IMG/VR virus record: IMGVR_UViG_3300035564_000113
Span: 1-51,934 of that record
Reading direction: 5' to 3' (one strand)
From: a virus
DNA: 51,934 nt
Position 1 is the first letter of the stretch, and every line of letters starts with the position of its first letter. The notes beneath the pieces were generated by a model that saw nothing but the letters and a program-made list of their open reading frames with translations, made no database searches and was not told the DNA's origin. The position numbers and the translations under genes are program-made. Below, one piece after another: positions 49,254-51,934 of the stretch.

Positions 49254-49924
49254 TTGCGGTTGTCCGCCTGAATTTTCGCGCCAGGCCCGATCGCGCCGAC
49301 GGTCCCGCCCCGAATCGCGCCGACGGTCCCGCCCCAAATCGCGCTGACGGTCCCGCCCCGAATCGCGCCGACGGTCCCGCCCCGAATCGCGCTGACGGTC
49401 CCGCCCCAAATCGCGCTGACGGTCCCGCCCCGAATCGCGCCGACGGTCCCGCCCCAAATCGCGCCGACGGTCCCGCCCCAAATCTCGCCGACGGTCCCGC
49501 CACAAATCTCGCTGACGGCCCCGCCACAAATCGCGGTTATGAGCATCTCCCTTGCGCAGGAAATTTTCGCGCCGGGCGCGACGATGAACTGGCCGCCGAT
49601 GAGCAAATCAACGTCGCCCGAGATGATGCACGACTTGATGTAGTTGCGGAGCATATCGCGGACGCGCTCTTGTTTCTCGGCATCGAACCAATCAGGCGTG
49701 CGGTCCTCGTCGATCTTGAGCTTGTAGCCGTCCAGCAGATGAGCGGTTTCAAGCGACGGCGGAGAAAACTCCACTTTGGCCATATCGAGGCGCTTGTCGG
49801 TTCCGGCGAGCTGGTAGATTTTGCACAGGTCGGAATGGCTTTCGGACCACGGGGAGAAAAGCAGGCGGAAGCCGTGCTTGACGGATTCATCTTTGACACA
49901 AATGGCGGACTTGAATTCGCACAT
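49250..49924 (-). CDS. GGTV-octapeptide-repeat protein, 224 aa
   Basis: Starts MCEFKSAICVKDESVKHGFR at the ATG at 49924 (AAATCCCATG). The N-terminal 115 residues form a unique domain (KIDEDRTPDWFDAEKQERVR). VDLLIGGQFIVAPGAK leads into ten copies of an octapeptide with consensus GGTVGAIW or GGTVGAIR, ending GPGAK. Such Gly-Gly-Thr-Val repeats make a regular beta-helix or beta-sheet stack and are widespread in phage early proteins. The repeat DNA is nearly uniform. A binding role for the repetitive surface is likely; the partner is unknown. Confidence 0.8.
   Translation of the reverse strand: MCEFKSAICVKDESVKHGFRLLFSPWSESHSDLCKIYQLAGTDKRLDMAKVEFSPPSLETAHLLDGYKLKIDEDRTPDWFDAEKQERVRDMLRNYIKSCIISGDVDLLIGGQFIVAPGAKISCAREMLITAICGGAVSEICGGTVGEIWGGTVGAIWGGTVGAIRGGTVSAIWGGTVSAIRGGTVGAIRGGTVSAIWGGTVGAIRGGTVGAIGPGAKIQADNRK
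49293..49532. repeat. Ten-copy 24-bp tandem repeat
   Basis: Plus-strand unit GCGCCGACGGTCCCGCCCCG plus AATC, ten copies without spacers. They differ mainly at three sites: C/T in the sixth codon region, G/A that switches Arg and Trp in the protein, and C/A in the two outermost copies. All frames on both strands are open here, which creates several spurious long reading frames. Confidence 0.97.
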
Positions 49925-50012
49925 GGGATTTAAGGGTAGTAGCGGGCGTTGTGGTTGGAACAATCTTGAAGTGTCGCACTAAAGCGAGCGTAATTTGTGG
50001 CACTACGCGTTT

Positions 50013-50162
50013 CTACTTAGCGCCCCAGGTCAGCCAGAGCCAGAAGGCGGAGGCCAGAACCATGCCGACCGAGAGCCCGGCCATGAAGCCGGTTGCGAGC
50101 GAGATTCGTCCGAATCGCTCAACGTCCTGCGTGAGTCTGTCGGATGCTGATTTGGTGTTCAT
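50013..50162 (-). CDS. Small membrane protein, 49 aa
   Basis: The ATG at 50162 overlaps the previous stop (ATGA), which supports it as a real gene. Starts MNTKSASDRLTQDVERFGRI, a charged amphipathic N terminus, then a hydrophobic segment (FMAGLSVGMVLASAFWLWLT) and a short tail WGAK. One membrane pass with N terminus probably inside. Function unknown; small early membrane proteins often affect host division or exclude other phages. Confidence 0.68.
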   Translation of the reverse strand: MNTKSASDRLTQDVERFGRISLATGFMAGLSVGMVLASAFWLWLTWGAK

Positions 50163-50395
50163 GTTGCGCAGTCCATTTCGACCGCGGCTCTGGCCCGCAG
50201 AATATCGCCGAGCGTAATTTTGGTAGCGTTCAGGCCGAAAACCGGATGATCCGGCGCTTTCTCCATCTCGGTCATGTGGCGAACGTCAAGGGCTGCGAAC
50301 GGCGTAAGCGCCTCTCGAAGCTGCCCGTTTTCGGCTTCGAGTTTATCGCGCAACTCCTGCCATGTCTCTTGGCCTGTTATTTTAGCGCTCATCAT
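50159..50395 (-). CDS. Small coiled-coil protein, 78 aa
   Basis: GAGGAGG lies eight bases before the ATG at 50395, the strongest Shine-Dalgarno of the early operon. Starts MMSAKITGQETWQELRDKLE with a coiled coil to about residue 30, then a short folded part (HPVFGLNATKITLGDILRAR). Similar to Ea-type early phage proteins in general layout. No family assigned. Confidence 0.62.
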   Translation of the reverse strand: MMSAKITGQETWQELRDKLEAENGQLREALTPFAALDVRHMTEMEKAPDHPVFGLNATKITLGDILRARAAVEMDCAT

Positions 50396-50745
50396 TTGCA
50401 GTCCTCCTCAAGCGCGGCGAGCGCGGCGCGGGCTTGCTCAGCTACATCACGTAGAACCGTAGCGGCGTCGGCTATTGCCGATAGGTCGCCCCGATTGTTT
50501 GCAAGAATCACGGCCCGCGTTGCCGAGTCATAAGACGCAAGCGCCTTCACGAGCGCGGGCAGGTGGTTGTGGCTGGCCCTCAGAACGCGGGCGTTATGCG
50601 CTCCGTCTTTGTAGTAGTTTTCAACTGTGCATATATCGCGGGCTTGGAACGTCAGCACAGGAGCGCCTTCGCCATTGTATCCGATTTCAAGCGGTCCCGG
50701 CGTCGCCGAGGCCAGCAGCTTTTGGAGGTTGGGAAGCGTGTTCAT
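50392..50745 (-). CDS. Ead/Ea22-like early protein, 117 aa
   Basis: Starts MNTLPNLQKLLASATPGPLE. The ATPGP turn, a beta-rich middle (APVLTFQARDICTVENYYKD), NARVLRASHNHLPALVKALA and a C-terminal charged helix are typical of Ead/Ea22-like phage early proteins. Their function is unknown. ATGA overlap with the coiled-coil gene. Confidence 0.65.
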   Translation of the reverse strand: MNTLPNLQKLLASATPGPLEIGYNGEGAPVLTFQARDICTVENYYKDGAHNARVLRASHNHLPALVKALASYDSATRAVILANNRGDLSAIADAATVLRDVAEQARAALAALEEDCK

Positions 50746-50749
50746 GGCG

Positions 50750-50956
50750 TCAGGTGTTGAGGATTGCGCGGACGGCGTGATATGCCCGCTCTTGCGAGTA
50801 GCCGAAATGCACGCGGAATCCGTCCTTGTCGTAGGCGTCAAGCGTGTCGTTGACTGTGCAGCGAACATCGCAGCGTGTCGGCTCTCGTTCGCCTTCGCTG
50901 CGGAATATGCCGGCCACGGCTTCGTAAATCGTCGCCATCGGAATTGTCTGTTTCAT
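50750..50956 (-). CDS. Small unknown protein, 68 aa
   Basis: The ATG at 50956 is in the CAATCCCATGAAA context. Starts MKQTIPMATIYEAVAGIFRS; the second Met is an alternative. Ends FGYSQERAYHAVRAILNT. Mixed fold, two Cys, no known motif. Confidence 0.58.
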   Translation of the reverse strand: MKQTIPMATIYEAVAGIFRSEGEREPTRCDVRCTVNDTLDAYDKDGFRVHFGYSQERAYHAVRAILNT

Positions 50957-50978
50957 GGGATTGGTTTTGAGGGTTAGC

Positions 50979-51449
50979 CTAGCAGCACACCGCGATGCCG
51001 CGATTGTAGAAAGACTCGATGGGCTGGAGCACACCGTTAATCGTGAGATCGGCCCGCGTGACTAGGTACAGCATACAGCCGCGACAGTCGCCCTGATGAT
51101 AGGCGAAAATATGATCTTGCGCGTTCGCAGCCATAAACGGCGTCCCTTCTTCGCGGGCATTTCGGGCGTCAACAATAGCATTGAGCCTACGCAACGCGCC
51201 CGCTTCGCGGTCGGCAATCGGGTGCCGGCGCATCTTGCCCATGTGCGGGTAAACGCAGCGGAACGGCTTGCCGGTGATTTCATCGCGCTCGATTGAAAAG
51301 CTGGCGTATTCGTTTGAATCGCCGCACTCGGCTTCCGCCCAGCGTTGCAGCGTCATCTCGATCCGGCGCAAGGCTGCGCTCTCTTCATAGGTAAAGCCCA
51401 GCTCGGCGAGCTTGGCGAATAGTGCGAATTTCTGTTTTTGGGTAGCCAT
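50979..51449 (-). CDS. Unknown early protein, 156 aa
   Basis: Starts MATQKQKFALFAKLAELGFT. The N-terminal helix-turn-helix-like part (YEESAALRRIEMTLQRWAEA) is followed by a beta-rich domain with CRGCMLY and a final double Cys. It could be a small DNA-binding protein. No family recognised. The gap upstream (76 bases) is the largest in this part of the operon and has a short hairpin CGAGC/GCTCG at 51466-51480. Confidence 0.6.
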   Translation of the reverse strand: MATQKQKFALFAKLAELGFTYEESAALRRIEMTLQRWAEAECGDSNEYASFSIERDEITGKPFRCVYPHMGKMRRHPIADREAGALRRLNAIVDARNAREEGTPFMAANAQDHIFAYHQGDCRGCMLYLVTRADLTINGVLQPIESFYNRGIAVCC

Positions 51450-51525
51450 GTTGTTATCGTTTTGTCGAGCTGATCCGCTCGTTTGTTTTTGGTTTCTGTG
51501 CGCCCCTTCGGGCAAAGTGGTAAAG

Positions 51526-51934
51526 TCAGGCGGTCGCCCGCGCTATCGCGGAGCGGGCTTGGTCTAGAGAGTCAGATAGGGCTTCGTCTTGCTCTAGGGT
51601 CTGGCAGTTGCAGCCGATGGTAAATTTTGTCGCTGCGGCTTCCAAGTGTTGCAGCGCGGCCAGAAGCTCGGCTTGCTCGGCTTTGTGTGCGCGTACTACT
51701 GCTTTGGCCCGGCTCTTGGAAAGGCCAAGGCATTGCAGCCATGCTTCGCCGATTCGTGGCAAATCTTCTTCGGGCGTGTGCGTGATTTTCGGGCTCATGG
51801 GCGGGGGGGGGTAGGTGTTAAGTTTTCGGGAAAGCCGATCCGCAATGGCGTCGATGCCAGCGAATAGCTTGGGAAGCTCGCGGTCTTTTGGGCCATTCTC
51901 GCGGCTCCCGGTCATTTCGTCCGCTACTGCGTCA
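51526..51934 (-). CDS. Unknown early protein, C-terminal part of the junction-crossing gene
   Basis: The frame enters from the contig junction (continued from 1-296) and stops at 51526. After the C9 tract (51803-51811) it has an internal ATG at 51798 (MSPKITHTPEEDLPRIGEAW). The section from there is 90 residues: a helical, Ala-rich protein with an N-terminal HTH-like part and LEAAATKFTIGCNCQTLEQD. If the homopolymer is eight rather than nine, this section is an independent gene coupled by ATGA to the upstream one. Confidence 0.7.
   Translation of the reverse strand, partial: DAVADEMTGSRENGPKDRELPKLFAGIDAIADRLSRKLNTYPPPPMSPKITHTPEEDLPRIGEAWLQCLGLSKSRAKAVVRAHKAEQAELLAALQHLEAAATKFTIGCNCQTLEQDEALSDSLDQARSAIARATA
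51812..51934. repeat. Terminal direct repeat, right copy
   Basis: Exact second copy of bases 1-123. Removing one copy gives a circle of 51,811 bp. The copy begins directly after a run of nine G at 51803-51811, a tract where assemblies commonly break or miscount. Confidence 0.97.

Noticed and set aside
49229-49933. Long plus-strand frame with RADGPAPN repeats, and minus-strand frames with GAGPSARF and RDLGRDRR repeats
   Set aside because: The 24-bp repeat has no stop in any frame, so these are artefacts. Only the GGTV frame continues into a domain-like N terminus and has proper overlaps with its neighbours.
1-51934. tRNA genes, integrase and attachment sites
   Set aside because: I looked in the intergenic stretches for cloverleaf-like sequence and in the translated proteins for tyrosine or serine recombinase motifs and found none convincing. 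A tRNA-finding program would be decisive for the first point.

Overview
The window looks like one complete tailed-phage genome. The first 123 bases are repeated exactly as the last 123 bases, and a reading frame crosses that junction, so the contig closes into a circle of about 51.8 kb. The virion genes point to a short-tailed (podovirus-like) phage: large terminase, portal, scaffold-like protein, tail adaptor, beta-propeller nozzle, collar-type fibre and three internal/ejection-type proteins. There is no tape measure, tail tube or sheath. The host cannot be named. A lipoprotein in the lysis cassette, a heptosyltransferase-type enzyme and a pectate-lyase-fold tailspike suggest a Gram-negative host that makes surface polysaccharide. 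Few starts carry a Shine-Dalgarno sequence. I recognise no integrase, so lytic growth is the simpler reading, but this is not proven.

Layout. (1) 39.4-51.9 kb wrapping to 1-1.5 kb, minus strand: a dense run of about 31 small genes, mostly with ATGA stop/start overlaps. It includes a recombination set (ERF annealing protein, YqaJ exonuclease, RusA resolvase, HNH nuclease), a PAPS-reductase-like PP-loop protein with an 18-bp tandem repeat, and a GGTV-repeat protein with a 24-bp repeat. (2) 1.5-2.3 kb: a control region with a palindrome pair and an intrinsic terminator-like hairpin. (3) 2.3-2.95 kb, plus: a terminase-small-subunit-like DNA-binding protein. (4) 3.2-6.3 kb, minus: a cassette with a GroES-type co-chaperonin, a ribbon-helix-helix protein, KTSC and DUF5662 proteins and a small membrane protein. 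(5) 6.3-24.3 kb, plus: packaging, head, tail and ejection genes.

(6) 24.2-33.25 kb, minus: a roughly 9-kb island with four or more glycosyltransferases (GT9, GT11-like, GT2, and a GT2-methyltransferase fusion), two further methyltransferase-like proteins, an acetyltransferase and small zinc-finger or unknown proteins. It ends in an HNH-like homing-type endonuclease. The island separates the likely major capsid gene from the rest of the head genes. A 94-residue protein inside it resembles the C terminus of that capsid protein. (7) 33.46-39.08 kb, plus: capsid gene with its own strong terminator, tailspike, and a lysis cassette of holin-like protein, lipoprotein, class-3 lipase and a membrane/coiled-coil protein.

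How it fits together: the leftward early operon supplies recombination-type replication functions, the rightward operon builds and fills the particle, and the island probably writes a glycan on virion or host surface. The capsid-tail relative in the island could link the two, but that is inference. Lysis appears to use a lipase, since no peptidoglycan hydrolase is recognisable.
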